Below the pieces are notes generated by a model that was not told where the DNA came from, made no database searches, and was given only the letters and a program-made list of their open reading frames with translations. This document shows positions 55,461 through 63,673 of a stretch of 64,000 nt of DNA, one piece after another. The first letter of the stretch is position 1, and every line of letters begins with the position of its first letter. Both the position numbers and the translations under genes were made by a program. The DNA is from Acidimicrobiales bacterium (lineage in GTDB: Bacteria; Actinomycetota; Acidimicrobiia; Acidimicrobiales; SKKL01): the NCBI GenBank assembly GCA_034521975.1, contig JAXHLR010000006.1:186001-250000 (forward strand), in the 5' to 3' direction.

Positions 55461-56594
55461 TCAGAGGCAGGCGTAGAGCGCGTCGACCAGGGCGCGGTTC
55501 CGGGGGCTCTGCCACCGGGGGACGACGTGGTTCATCACGTACCCGAAGGCGACCTCGGCGGTCGGATCGGCAAAGCCCAGCGCCCCTCCCGAGCCGTAGT
55601 GACCGAAGCCGCCGGGGTTGCGGCCGAAGGGGCGGTGCTCGGTCCACGGCTGCAGGCCGAGCCCGAAGGTGACGTCCTGGCCGAGCACCGGGCACGGGCC
55701 CGAGACCTGGGGGGTGATCGCCTCGGCCAACAGGTCGTCGCTGATGAGGCGCCCCGCGAGCAGTTCGGCGTAGAACCGGGCCACGCCCCGGGCCGACATG
55801 TGCCCATTGGTGGAGGGGACCTGGGCCCGGCGCCACTCCGGGGTGTTGACCACCCCCATCGACGAGTAGCCCGGGGGGTTGGCATAGCCGAGGGCGAGCA
55901 TCTGGCGCTCCTCGTCGGCCCCGGTCGACATCGCGTCGGCGGCGGGCGACGACACCAGATCGAAGTGCACCTCGGCGCAGCGCGGATGTTCGGCATCGGG
56001 TACCCCGAACCAGAGGTCAGCGCCGATGGGATCGGCCACCGCCCGCAGCCCGGTGCCGGGAAGCTCCCCGGTCACGTGGCGGATGAGCCCACCGATCAGG
56101 TGCCCGAAGGTGTTGGTGTGATACACGTGGCGCTCCCCCGGCACGAACCACGGCCGGGTGGCGGCGAGGGCGGCGGTCATGCGGTCGAAGTCCCACAGGT
56201 CGTCGTTGGTGAGCGGCTCCCGGATCGCCGGCACCCCGGCCTGATGTGACAAGCCGTGGCGCACCGTCGCCCGTTCCTTGCCGTGCTGGGCGAAGTCGGG
56301 CCAGTACCGCGCCACAGGGGCGTCGAGCTCCACCGCTCCCCGATCGACCAGCGCCAGCAACAGGACCGACACGACCGCCTTGCCGACCGAGTAGGCGTTG
56401 ACGAGCGTGTCCGAACGCCACGGGGCGGTGCGGGCGAGGTCGGAGTGCCCGCCCCAGAGGTCGACCACCGTCTCGCCGCCGACCACCATCGTGGCGGCGG
56501 CACCGAGTTCGCCGTGGTCCACGAAGTTCGCCTCGAACGCAGCCCGTACGCGCTCGAAGCCGGCCGCGCAGTACCCGTCGACGGGAACGGTCAC
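55461..56594 (-). CDS. serine hydrolase, beta-lactamase/esterase family (EstB-like)
   Basis: 377-aa class C beta-lactamase-fold hydrolase. The SxxK motif is in NAYSVGKAVVSVLLLALVD, the Tyr motif region is RHVYHTNTFGHLIGGLIRHV, and the third block is GFGHYGSGGALGFADP. Esterase or carboxypeptidase activity is more likely than lactamase. No signal peptide. GTG 56594 overlaps the meaB stop by 4 bp (GTGA), so the two genes form an operon. Confidence 0.88.
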   Translation of the reverse strand: MTVPVDGYCAAGFERVRAAFEANFVDHGELGAAATMVVGGETVVDLWGGHSDLARTAPWRSDTLVNAYSVGKAVVSVLLLALVDRGAVELDAPVARYWPDFAQHGKERATVRHGLSHQAGVPAIREPLTNDDLWDFDRMTAALAATRPWFVPGERHVYHTNTFGHLIGGLIRHVTGELPGTGLRAVADPIGADLWFGVPDAEHPRCAEVHFDLVSSPAADAMSTGADEERQMLALGYANPPGYSSMGVVNTPEWRRAQVPSTNGHMSARGVARFYAELLAGRLISDDLLAEAITPQVSGPCPVLGQDVTFGLGLQPWTEHRPFGRNPGGFGHYGSGGALGFADPTAEVAFGYVMNHVVPRWQSPRNRALVDALYACL

Positions 56595-57568
56595 CGGTGC
56601 CGTTCCGACTCCACGCCGAGCAGCTCGTCGGCGGCCGACCACGGGTCGAGCTCGCCGCGCCGGATCCGGGACTGCACCGCTTCGAAGGCGTCGCCACCGC
56701 AGAGCTCGTCGGCGCGGGCCCGGAGCCGTTCGGTCACGATGTGGGCGAGCTCCTCGCGGCGGCGCTCCTCGCGGCGGCGCTCGAGCTCGCCGCTGGCCTC
56801 GAGGTAGCTGCGGTGTTCGCCGATGGCGGACCACAGCTCCTCCACCCCATCGCCGTCGACCGCCACGGTGCCAACGATGGGCGGACGCCAGCCGCGCCCC
56901 TCGGTGAGCTCGAGCATGGCATCGAGGTCCCGGCGGGTGTCGTCGGCCCCCGGCCGGTCGGCCTTGTTCACCACGAACACGTCGGCGATCTCGAGCAGAC
57001 CGGCCTTGTTGGCCTGCACGGCGTCGCCCCAGCCGGGATTGACCACCACCACCGTGGTGTCGGCCGCCCCCGCGACCTCGACCTCGACCTGGCCGACACC
57101 GACGGTCTCGATCAGCACCCAGGGTCGTCCCGCCGCATGCAGGAGGCGCACGGCTCCGGGCGTGGCCAGACCGAGCCCACCGAGGTGGCCGCGGGTGGCC
57201 ATCGATCGGATGAACACCCCGTCGTCGAGGGCGTGGTCGGACATCCGCACACGGTCGCCGAGGATGGCACCGCCGGTGAACGGGGACGACGGGTCGACCG
57301 CCAGCACCGCCAGCTCGATGTCGTCGCGGCGTATCCGCCGAACCAGGGCGTTGGTGAGGGTCGACTTGCCGGCGCCGGGAGCCCCGGTGATGCCGACCGT
57401 GTAGCCGGTACCAGGGGCGGCGCTCGCGGCCGCGACACGAGCCACCGCGTGGGCCTCGGCGCCCCCTCGCTCGACCATGGTGAGCAGCCGAGCCAGCGCG
57501 CCGCGCTCGCCGGAGCGTGCGGCATCGAGCAGCCGGGCGGCCTCGGAGTCGGCGAGGGTCTCGGTCAT
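56591..57568 (-). CDS. meaB: methylmalonyl-CoA mutase-associated GTPase MeaB
   Basis: 325-aa G3E-family GTPase that protects and reloads adenosylcobalamin mutases. Walker A is GITGAPGAGKSTLTNALVRR; the family blocks LAVLAVDPSSPFTGGAILGD, RVRMSDHALDDGVFIRSMAT, RGHLGGL and ETVGVGQVEVEVAGAADTTV are intact; NKAD supplies guanine specificity. The mutase is not in the window. ATG 57568 is leaderless (TACCCT, 6 nt). Confidence 0.95.
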   Translation of the reverse strand: MTETLADSEAARLLDAARSGERGALARLLTMVERGGAEAHAVARVAAASAAPGTGYTVGITGAPGAGKSTLTNALVRRIRRDDIELAVLAVDPSSPFTGGAILGDRVRMSDHALDDGVFIRSMATRGHLGGLGLATPGAVRLLHAAGRPWVLIETVGVGQVEVEVAGAADTTVVVVNPGWGDAVQANKAGLLEIADVFVVNKADRPGADDTRRDLDAMLELTEGRGWRPPIVGTVAVDGDGVEELWSAIGEHRSYLEASGELERRREERRREELAHIVTERLRARADELCGGDAFEAVQSRIRRGELDPWSAADELLGVESERHR

Positions 57569-57574
57569 CGCCGC

Positions 57575-57580
57575 AGGGTA
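57575..57580 (-). promoter_or_regulatory. -10 box of leaderless meaB promoter
   Basis: TACCCT, 6 nt, ATG 57568 on the minus strand. Confidence 0.6.
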
Positions 57581-57628
57581 ACCCGATCGAGGCGGACCAC
57601 GGCGAAGGGCCTCAGCACACCGCTGGGA

Positions 57629-57883
57629 TCAGAGCGACACGGCGGTGCCGTCGGACACGGTGAGATCGCGCACCTCGGTCACGCCCTCGACCCGGTCGCG
57701 CAGGATCCGCTCGACGCCCGCCTTGAGGGTCTGGGTCGACGCAGGACAGGTCACGCACGCCCCCACCAGCTCGACGGTCACCACGCCCGCCTCCTCGTCG
57801 ACGTCGTGCAGGACGATGTCGCCGTTGTCGGCTTGGATGGCCGGACGGATCACCTCGATGACCTTCTCGACCTTCTCTCGCAC
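57629..57883 (-). CDS. NifU C-terminal (Nfu) domain protein
   Basis: 84-aa Fe-S carrier domain. It begins VEKVIEVIRPAIQADNGDIV and carries the cluster-binding CxxC in VGACVTCPASTQTLKAGVE. Nfu proteins deliver [4Fe-4S] clusters to target enzymes, often as dimers. GTG 57883 has AGGAG eight nt upstream. The 122 bp upstream hold no gene that I can support. Confidence 0.93.
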   Translation of the reverse strand: MREKVEKVIEVIRPAIQADNGDIVLHDVDEEAGVVTVELVGACVTCPASTQTLKAGVERILRDRVEGVTEVRDLTVSDGTAVSL

Positions 57884-58005
57884 AGCGCTGCTCCTGAACC
57901 TGGTGGGTGGATCTGCCCCTCCAGCATGCCCGCTGGAGGACCGTTCTCACACCCCCGACCGGTCACACATCCTGGGCCAGGGTCGTACCGCAAGCCCCGG
58001 CGACG

Positions 58006-58569
58006 CTACAGGCGGTGGAGCCAGTCCCCGACCACCGCCACGATCTCGTCGTCGTGGCCCTTGACCTCGTGGCGGGCACCGTCGATCCAGTGCATCGTCA
58101 CCGGTGCGGGGATGGCGGCCACGGCCTTCTGGAGCTCATCGGGGGTCCCGAAGGGATCGCGGGTGCCGGACACGAAGAGGCAGGGAACATCGAGGTCGGC
58201 AAAGTGGGCGATGCGCAGCTTCTCGGGCTTGCCCGGCGGATGCAGCGGATACGACAACAGCACCAGACCGGCCGCCGCTCGCCCCTCGGCCACCGCCATC
58301 GAGCACATCCGGCCACCCATCGACCGTCCTCCCAGCACCAGTGACCCCTGGTCGACCCCCAGCCGTTCGGCAAGGCCGTCGGCCTCGTCGTTCACACAGG
58401 CGATCAGCTTGGGCGCCCGGTCGGGGGCCTTGCGGCCCTCGCGCCGGTAGGGGAAGTCGATGCGGGCGACCGGGAGCGGGGCCAGAGCCCCCTCGAGCGC
58501 GACCAAGGTCTGGTGATCGGCACCGGATCCGGCGCCCGGGGTCAGCAGCACTCCCTCGGGGGTGCTCAT
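58006..58569 (-). CDS. alpha/beta-hydrolase, TEX30/KANL3-like
   Basis: 187-aa compact hydrolase. Start GVLLTPGAGSGADHQTLVAL gives the oxyanion region; the nucleophile elbow is LVLGGRSMGGRMCSMAV (Ser83), acid in FVSGTRDPFGTPDEL (Asp138) and His167 in GARHEVKG. The short size and RSMGGR match the TEX30/dienelactone-hydrolase-like group of unknown substrate. The ATG overlaps the stop of the J-domain gene (ATGA). Confidence 0.87.
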   Translation of the reverse strand: MSTPEGVLLTPGAGSGADHQTLVALEGALAPLPVARIDFPYRREGRKAPDRAPKLIACVNDEADGLAERLGVDQGSLVLGGRSMGGRMCSMAVAEGRAAAGLVLLSYPLHPPGKPEKLRIAHFADLDVPCLFVSGTRDPFGTPDELQKAVAAIPAPVTMHWIDGARHEVKGHDDEIVAVVGDWLHRL

Positions 58570-59291
58570 GCCAGGAGGATGCGACGGGCCTCGGCCAGTT
58601 CGGCGATGCGACGAGCAGCCTCTTCGCTCGCTCCCCCGTGGTCGGGATGGGCGGCACGGAGCAGCTCGCGGAACCGGCGCTGGACGTCGCGCCGGTCGAG
58701 GTCGAACCGATCGAGACGGTCCGGTCCGACGGCGGGGTCGGCGTCGATCCCGAACACCTCGAGCGCCCACTGGAGGGGGTCGCCGGCAAGGCCCGCCAAC
58801 ACCGGGGCCACTGCCCTGTCGGCCAGGTGAGCAAGGAGTTGATCGCCGATCTCACCCCGCCAGTGGGCGCCCCGGCGGACGGTGTCCATCACCGGTCTGC
58901 GGTGCGCGGGGGCGAGCGTGGCGACCGCGTACACCGCGCCGAGGACCTGTTGCACCGGTGCACCCCGATCGTCGAGCTCGAGCGCGAGCTGCTGGCCCCT
59001 TGCCACCAAGCGGTGCGTGCTGCGCTGCAATCCGACCCGGTCGTGCTGGTAGCGGTGGCGGAGCCGAGGCTGGGAGATCCGGTGACCGGCCTCCACCTGG
59101 TGCATCAGCCGGTTCAACTCGTCGTGGAGCTCGGGGGCCACGGCTGCCACGTTGGCCGCCATCAACGCCCCCAGGAGCATCCCGCCAGGACCAGGATGAG
59201 GTTCGACCGGCAGGACGGCGTCGCCGAGAGCGACCCGACGCGTCGGAGCGATGGGTCTGGAGTGGAAGACCTCGAGCTCGGCGACGACCAT
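58566..59291 (-). CDS. J-domain (DnaJ-like) protein with unknown N-terminal domain
   Basis: 241 aa. The C-terminal 60 residues form a J-domain-like hairpin with the HPD tripeptide at 215-217 (FRELLRAAHPDHGGASEEAA), preceded by LDRRDVQRRF and a helix. The first 160 residues have no family I recognise; they contain LGDAVLPVEPHPGPGGMLLG, a long Arg/His-rich helix and ALAVATLAPAHRR-like segments. J-domains stimulate Hsp70 ATPase, so this may recruit DnaK. ATG 59291 is leaderless (TACCCT, 6 nt). Confidence 0.8.
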   Translation of the reverse strand: MVVAELEVFHSRPIAPTRRVALGDAVLPVEPHPGPGGMLLGALMAANVAAVAPELHDELNRLMHQVEAGHRISQPRLRHRYQHDRVGLQRSTHRLVARGQQLALELDDRGAPVQQVLGAVYAVATLAPAHRRPVMDTVRRGAHWRGEIGDQLLAHLADRAVAPVLAGLAGDPLQWALEVFGIDADPAVGPDRLDRFDLDRRDVQRRFRELLRAAHPDHGGASEEAARRIAELAEARRILLA

Positions 59292-59297
59292 GCCCGA

Positions 59298-59303
59298 AGG
59301 GTA
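59298..59303 (-). promoter_or_regulatory. -10 box of leaderless J-domain gene promoter
   Basis: TACCCT, 6 nt, ATG 59291 on the minus strand. Confidence 0.6.
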
Positions 59304-59386
59304 ACGGTGAGCCAGCCGGTTCCTGATGTCGGATCGAGAAGATCCAGCCCCGCACCATCCACCCCAACATCCACATCCTGGAGAAC

Positions 59387-60268
59387 TCAGACGTAGTCGC
59401 GCAGGGTGCTGCGAAGCTCGGCCGCAGCGTCCTCGACCGCGTCGTCGTCGAGGCCACCGGAGTCGATCTGTTCGGTGAGCGCCCGGGCCTGCCCGAGGAT
59501 CGCCTCCCACACCTTCGGCGAGAACCCGAACGGCAATCGGTGCTCGTCGGCCCTGGCCTTGGCCGCCACGAGCGAACGGGCAGCGTTGCCGTCGAGCGGG
59601 TTCCTGGCCAAGGTGTCCGCGGCGAGAAACATCTCCGAAAGCGTCTCCAGCGCCTCGGGGCCCTCGTCGTCGGCGGCCTCGTCGGCGTCGTCGCCATCCA
59701 CGCCGTCGCTCAGCCGAGCAAAGATCGAGTCGACGGTCGCCTCGTGGTCGACCGCCACCACCAGGTCTCCGTCTTCGTCCCAGCCGTAGGGAACCTGGTT
59801 GCGGGCAAGCAGCTCCTCGAGTCGGTCGAGAGCATCGGCGGGCCAGTCCGACACCTCGTACCCGACCGTCTCCCCGATGGTCGCACCGGCGTCGGCCGCG
59901 GCGAGGGTCTCGTCGTCGAGTCCCACGCGCGCGTCGCCCCGGGCGACCACGGCGACCATGTCGTCCACCTGATCGCGCACGGTCCGGGGCGCCACCAGGG
60001 ACGCACCCTGCCAGCCACGGGGGATCTCGGCACTGGACAGCATGCCGTCGAGCAGACGCCGACCCTCCATGGTCCAGGCGTCGAGCTCCCACACGGCATG
60101 GTCGCCGGTGACGCTGCTCGTGGTCGTCGACTCGGGAGCCGCGGTCTCGGCGGGAACCTCGCCCGAGTCGGCATCGTCGACCTCGACGAGGCCGATACCG
60201 CAGTCGGCGCACACGTCGACCGCGGCCAGGTACAGGTCGCCGCAGTTCGGGCATCGCTTCACTGCCAT
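59387..60268 (-). CDS. zinc-ribbon protein with two internal repeats (DUF2007-like)
   Basis: 293 aa. An N-terminal zinc ribbon (CPNCGDLYLAAVDVCADCGI, Cys6/9/20/23) is followed by two copies of one module at about 63-109 and 138-187. Each has a helix, an I/V-P-x-GW turn (AEIPRGWQGASLVAP; NQVPYGWDEDGDLVVAV) and a VD-containing helix. The pattern resembles the putative signal-transducing DUF2007 domain. The C-terminal 100 residues are helical (MFLAADTLARNPLDGNAARS). Function unknown. ATG 60268 is the first start before the ribbon. Confidence 0.78.
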   Translation of the reverse strand: MAVKRCPNCGDLYLAAVDVCADCGIGLVEVDDADSGEVPAETAAPESTTTSSVTGDHAVWELDAWTMEGRRLLDGMLSSAEIPRGWQGASLVAPRTVRDQVDDMVAVVARGDARVGLDDETLAAADAGATIGETVGYEVSDWPADALDRLEELLARNQVPYGWDEDGDLVVAVDHEATVDSIFARLSDGVDGDDADEAADDEGPEALETLSEMFLAADTLARNPLDGNAARSLVAAKARADEHRLPFGFSPKVWEAILGQARALTEQIDSGGLDDDAVEDAAAELRSTLRDYV

Positions 60269-60335
60269 GGCCCCATCCTCGCACGCGCCCGACGTCGAGC
60301 TCTGATCCACATGGCCTCCTCGTGTGGCGAGTGGG

Positions 60336-60341
60336 TAGTGT
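60336..60341 (+). promoter_or_regulatory. -10 box of leaderless glpX promoter
   Basis: TAGTGT, 6 nt, ATG 60348. Confidence 0.6.
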
Positions 60342-60347
60342 CGGATC

Positions 60348-61358
60348 ATGAGCGACGACTCCAGTGACGACCCCGGAGAGGCTCCGGACCGGAACCTTGC
60401 CCTCGAACTGGTACGGGTCACCGAGGCGGCGGCGCTCGCGGCCGCCCGCTGGGTGGGCAGGGGTGAGAAGGAAGGGGCCGACGGAGCGGCGGTGGACGCC
60501 ATGCGCAAGGTCCTGGCCACGGTTCCGATGGACGGCACCGTCATCATCGGCGAGGGCGAGAAGGACGAAGCGCCGATGCTCTACAACGGCGAGCACATCG
60601 GCGACGGCAGCCCTCCCCGCTGCGACATCGCGGTCGACCCGATCGAGGGCACCACCCTCACCGCCAACGGCCAAGGTGGCGCCACCTCGGTCATCGCGGT
60701 CTCCGACCACGGGTCGATGTTCGATCCCGGTCCCATCTTCTACATGGACAAGTTGGCGGTCGGACCCGAGGCCAAGGGGCTGGTCGACATCGACCGGCCG
60801 GTGATCGACAACCTCAAGGCGGTGGCCAAGGCCAAGGGCAAGTCGGTGCGCGACCTCACGGTGGTGATGCTCGATCGACCCCGCCACGACGACCTCATCG
60901 CCCAGGTCCGCGAGGCGGGGGCCCGCATCCGCCTCATCGAGCACGGCGACGCTCCAGCGGCGATCGCCCCGGCCTGGCCCGAGTCGGGCATCGACGTCCT
61001 CATCGGCATCGGCGGTTGCGCCGAGGGTGTCATCTCCGCGGCGGCGCTCAAGTGCATGGGCGGCGAGCTCCAGGGACGGCTCCACCCGCGCGACGACGCC
61101 GAACGACAGGCGGCGATCGACGCCGGCTACCAGATGGACGAGGTCCTCACCACCGACAGCCTGGTGCGCAGCGAGAACTGCTTCTTCGCCGCCACCGGCA
61201 TCACCGACGGCGAGCTGTTGCGGGGTGTGCAGTACGACTTCAGGGGTGCAACCACCCAGTCGCTGGTCATGCGATCCAAGTCCGGCACCGTGCGCCAGGT
61301 CAACGCCCAGCACCGCCTCGACAAGTTGCGAGACTACGCCTCGATCGAGTTCGACTGA
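60348..61358 (+). CDS. glpX: fructose-1,6-bisphosphatase class II (GlpX)
   Basis: 336-aa gluconeogenic enzyme removing the C1 phosphate of fructose-1,6-bisphosphate. Landmarks: [39 protein letters not shown], the metal-site [20 protein letters not shown], and [20 protein letters not shown]. GlpX is the usual FBPase of actinobacteria. Its 3' end overlaps the convergent LigT-GNAT gene by 25 bp. Confidence 0.97.
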   Translation: MSDDSSDDPGEAPDRNLALELVRVTEAAALAAARWVGRGEKEGADGAAVDAMRKVLATVPMDGTVIIGEGEKDEAPMLYNGEHIGDGSPPRCDIAVDPIEGTTLTANGQGGATSVIAVSDHGSMFDPGPIFYMDKLAVGPEAKGLVDIDRPVIDNLKAVAKAKGKSVRDLTVVMLDRPRHDDLIAQVREAGARIRLIEHGDAPAAIAPAWPESGIDVLIGIGGCAEGVISAAALKCMGGELQGRLHPRDDAERQAAIDAGYQMDEVLTTDSLVRSENCFFAATGITDGELLRGVQYDFRGATTQSLVMRSKSGTVRQVNAQHRLDKLRDYASIEFD

Positions 61359-62314
61359 CCCAGATCGTCGGGACCCAACGCCCGCCAGAGGCGCGGGCCA
61401 CCCGGGCCCGGCCGTTCGGTCCACCCACGAGCGGCGAGGGTCCGTGCCCCGGGTTCGTCGAGCGGGGGCAGCGCCTCGAGCACCGCCCCACCGTGGCGGG
61501 CCACGTCGTGCTCCACCGCGGCGACGAGGTGACCGGCGAGGCCCGTTCGCCGCGCGGCGGGGGCAACGAAGATGTGGTCGAGCACGGCTGCACGGCCGGC
61601 TTGGCGACCCCACGCAACACCCGCGACCGAGCCCTCCATCCGCCCGGCGACCACGATCGACCGCCAGTGACCGGTGGGCAGCGCGACATCGCACCCGTGG
61701 TCCACCAGGAACCGTCGGGCTTCGGGGTCGGCCAGCGTCGACACCGAGAGCTCGATCTCGACCCCGCCGGTGCCGATCATCCGGCGTGGCCCGAAGGCCG
61801 CATCCGCGGTGGGGACCCAGTGGCGTCCCCGGTCGGGGTCGGCCACCTGGGCCAACAGGTGCAGACGGTCGATCTCCACCTCCCGTTCGTAGCGACCCAG
61901 CAGACGCCGCACCGTGGCATCGTCCTCGGGTGAGAGCCCACGCGTCACCGTGACGTGGGGAACGTAGGGCCGTGTCTCGGGACGACCGAAGGGGCCGTCC
62001 CAGCAGGCGTCGCGCAGCGCAGTGACATGATCCGGAGACCCGCCGACCGCCAGGTAGATCACCGGGTTGCGGGGCAGGAACGTGTCGAAGGGACCAAGGG
62101 TGAGCCTCAACGGGGGGTCGACACCAGCAGCAGCCCGCCGCAGGATCGCCAACGTCTCGGGAACCTCGTCGTCACCGATGTTCACCGGTGGGACGAGGGT
62201 GATGTGGGGGGCGATGTAGCTCGGATCGGCTCCGAACGCCCGCCGGAGCCCGTCCACCTCGGGGGCCACCTGCTCGGGCAGGAGCAACGCCACCGCGAGA
62301 CGAACCCGTGCCAC
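61334..62314 (-). CDS. 2H phosphoesterase (LigT-like) fused to GNAT acetyltransferase
   Basis: 326 aa in two domains. Residues 1-170 are a 2'-5' RNA ligase/LigT fold with both HxT motifs ([10 protein letters not shown], His37/Thr39; [10 protein letters not shown], His120/Thr122). Residues of about 178-326 are a GNAT acetyltransferase: [20 protein letters not shown] gives the acetyl-CoA loop V-x-x-x-x-R-x-x-G-x-A. The two activities are rarely joined. GTG 62314 is 7 nt after TACCGT. Confidence 0.86.
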   Translation of the reverse strand: MARVRLAVALLLPEQVAPEVDGLRRAFGADPSYIAPHITLVPPVNIGDDEVPETLAILRRAAAGVDPPLRLTLGPFDTFLPRNPVIYLAVGGSPDHVTALRDACWDGPFGRPETRPYVPHVTVTRGLSPEDDATVRRLLGRYEREVEIDRLHLLAQVADPDRGRHWVPTADAAFGPRRMIGTGGVEIELSVSTLADPEARRFLVDHGCDVALPTGHWRSIVVAGRMEGSVAGVAWGRQAGRAAVLDHIFVAPAARRTGLAGHLVAAVEHDVARHGGAVLEALPPLDEPGARTLAARGWTERPGPGGPRLWRALGPDDLGQSNSIEA

Positions 62315-62321
62315 CCGCCGG

Positions 62322-62327
62322 ACGGTA
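62322..62327 (-). promoter_or_regulatory. -10 box, leaderless
   Basis: TACCGT, 7 nt, GTG 62314 on the minus strand. Confidence 0.5.
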
Positions 62328-62363
62328 GCACCACGGAGCCGACCACGGATTGCAGCGGTGCGC

Positions 62364-62369
62364 TAGACA
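62364..62369 (+). promoter_or_regulatory. candidate -10 box, leaderless
   Basis: TAGACA, 7 nt, ATG 62377; the last base departs from TANNNT. Confidence 0.4.
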
Positions 62370-62376
62370 CGGGGCG

Positions 62377-63186
62377 ATGGACACCGAGCGATTCCGTGTA
62401 CGCCCCGGGGCGATCGTCGATCTGGCCGACTTCTCACCCGACTCGACCGACGGCTTCGACGGCGAGAAGGACGACGCCAAGGACTGGAGCGACGACATCT
62501 CCGAACGTCTCAGCGAGCTCCAGGTGCTGCTCCACGCGACGAAGGCGGCGCGGCTGTTGATCGTGCTCCAGGGCATGGACACCTCGGGCAAGGACAGCAC
62601 CACTCGCCGAGTGTTCGACGCCGTCAACCCACTCGGTATCCGGGCAGCCGAGTTCAAGCGTCCGACCGAGGTGGAACTGGCGCGCGACTACCTCTGGCGG
62701 GTCAACATGCAGATCCCCAAGGACGGCGAGATCGTCATCTTCAACCGCAGCCACTACGAGGACGTGCTCGTCGTTCGTGTCGAGGATCTCGTTCCCCGTG
62801 AGCGATGGGAGAAGCGGTATGGGCACATCGTCGACTTCGAACGACGGCTGACTGACGAGGGCACCATCATCCGCAAGTTCTTCCTGCACATCTCCAAGGA
62901 CGAGCAGAAGGAGCGTCTGGAGGAGCGGCTCGAGAACCCCACCAAGCACTGGAAGTTCGAGCACGGCGACCTGCGCACTCGCGAGCGGTGGAACGACTAC
63001 CAGGAGGCCTACCGCGTGATGCTCGAACGGACGAGCACCAACACCGCCCCCTGGTACGTGGTGCCCTCGGACCGCAAGTGGTTCCGCGACCTGTTGGTCG
63101 GCCGGGTCCTGGTCGAGACGCTCGAGCACCTGAACATGGATTGGCCCGAACCCATCAAGGACCTGAGCAAGATCACCATCGACTGA
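62377..63186 (+). CDS. polyphosphate kinase 2 family protein
   Basis: 269-aa PPK2 that transfers phosphate between polyphosphate and nucleotides. Walker A is LIVLQGMDTSGKDSTTRRVF (66-74); the lid and Walker B region is IVIFNRSHYEDVLVVRVEDL; later blocks are FFLHISKDEQKERLEERLEN and WYVVPSDRKWFRDLLVGRVL. The GMDTSGKD form suggests a class III-type enzyme that can act on NMP and NDP, which I hold with moderate confidence. ATG 62377 is chosen because it follows a -10-like box by 7 nt. Confidence 0.92.
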   Translation: MDTERFRVRPGAIVDLADFSPDSTDGFDGEKDDAKDWSDDISERLSELQVLLHATKAARLLIVLQGMDTSGKDSTTRRVFDAVNPLGIRAAEFKRPTEVELARDYLWRVNMQIPKDGEIVIFNRSHYEDVLVVRVEDLVPRERWEKRYGHIVDFERRLTDEGTIIRKFFLHISKDEQKERLEERLENPTKHWKFEHGDLRTRERWNDYQEAYRVMLERTSTNTAPWYVVPSDRKWFRDLLVGRVLVETLEHLNMDWPEPIKDLSKITID

Positions 63187-63265
63187 CTGACCTCGGTCAG
63201 CGGGCGATGAGTGAACCGGGCGCGTTCCGGGCAGGTGAGGGTCACGCGACAGAAAGAGGTGCTTC

Positions 63266-63661
63266 ATGGGACTTGCCGACGTGCTCGCCGACCACCCGAA
63301 CAAGGACACGTTCGATCTGGCCGAGATCACCCGGGCGGTGCAGGCCTGCTTCGAGTGCGCGGCGGGATGCACCGCCTGCGCCGATGCCTGCCTCGCCGGG
63401 GACGACGTGGCCGACATGCGCCGCTGCATCAAGCTCGACCTGATCTGTGCCGAGATCTGCGCGGCGACCGGCCGCGTGCTGAGCGGTCCCGGACCTGGCG
63501 GCGATTCGTGGCGTCAGCTGGTGGAGGTGTGCGCCCGTGCCTGCGCCGAGTCTGCCGAGGAGTGCGGCTCGCACAGCGACGAGCACTGCCAGCGGTGCGC
63601 CGACCTGTGCCGCGAGTGCGAACGGGCCTGCCAACAGCTCCTCGCCGCCGCGTCGGGCTGA
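63266..63661 (+). CDS. cysteine-rich four-helix copper-storage-like protein (DUF326)
   Basis: 131 aa with 16 Cys arranged as CxxxC/CxxC along predicted helices: QACFECAAGCTACADACLAG, RRCIKLDLICAEICAATG, VEVCARACAESAEECGSHSD and HCQRCADLCRECERACQQLL. This is the pattern of Csp-type cytosolic copper stores. No signal peptide, so cytoplasmic (Csp3-like). ATG 63266 has AGAGGT six nt upstream. It may bind Cu(I) or other soft metals. Confidence 0.88.
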   Translation: MGLADVLADHPNKDTFDLAEITRAVQACFECAAGCTACADACLAGDDVADMRRCIKLDLICAEICAATGRVLSGPGPGGDSWRQLVEVCARACAESAEECGSHSDEHCQRCADLCRECERACQQLLAAASG

Positions 63662-63673
63662 GGCGGCCCGCTC

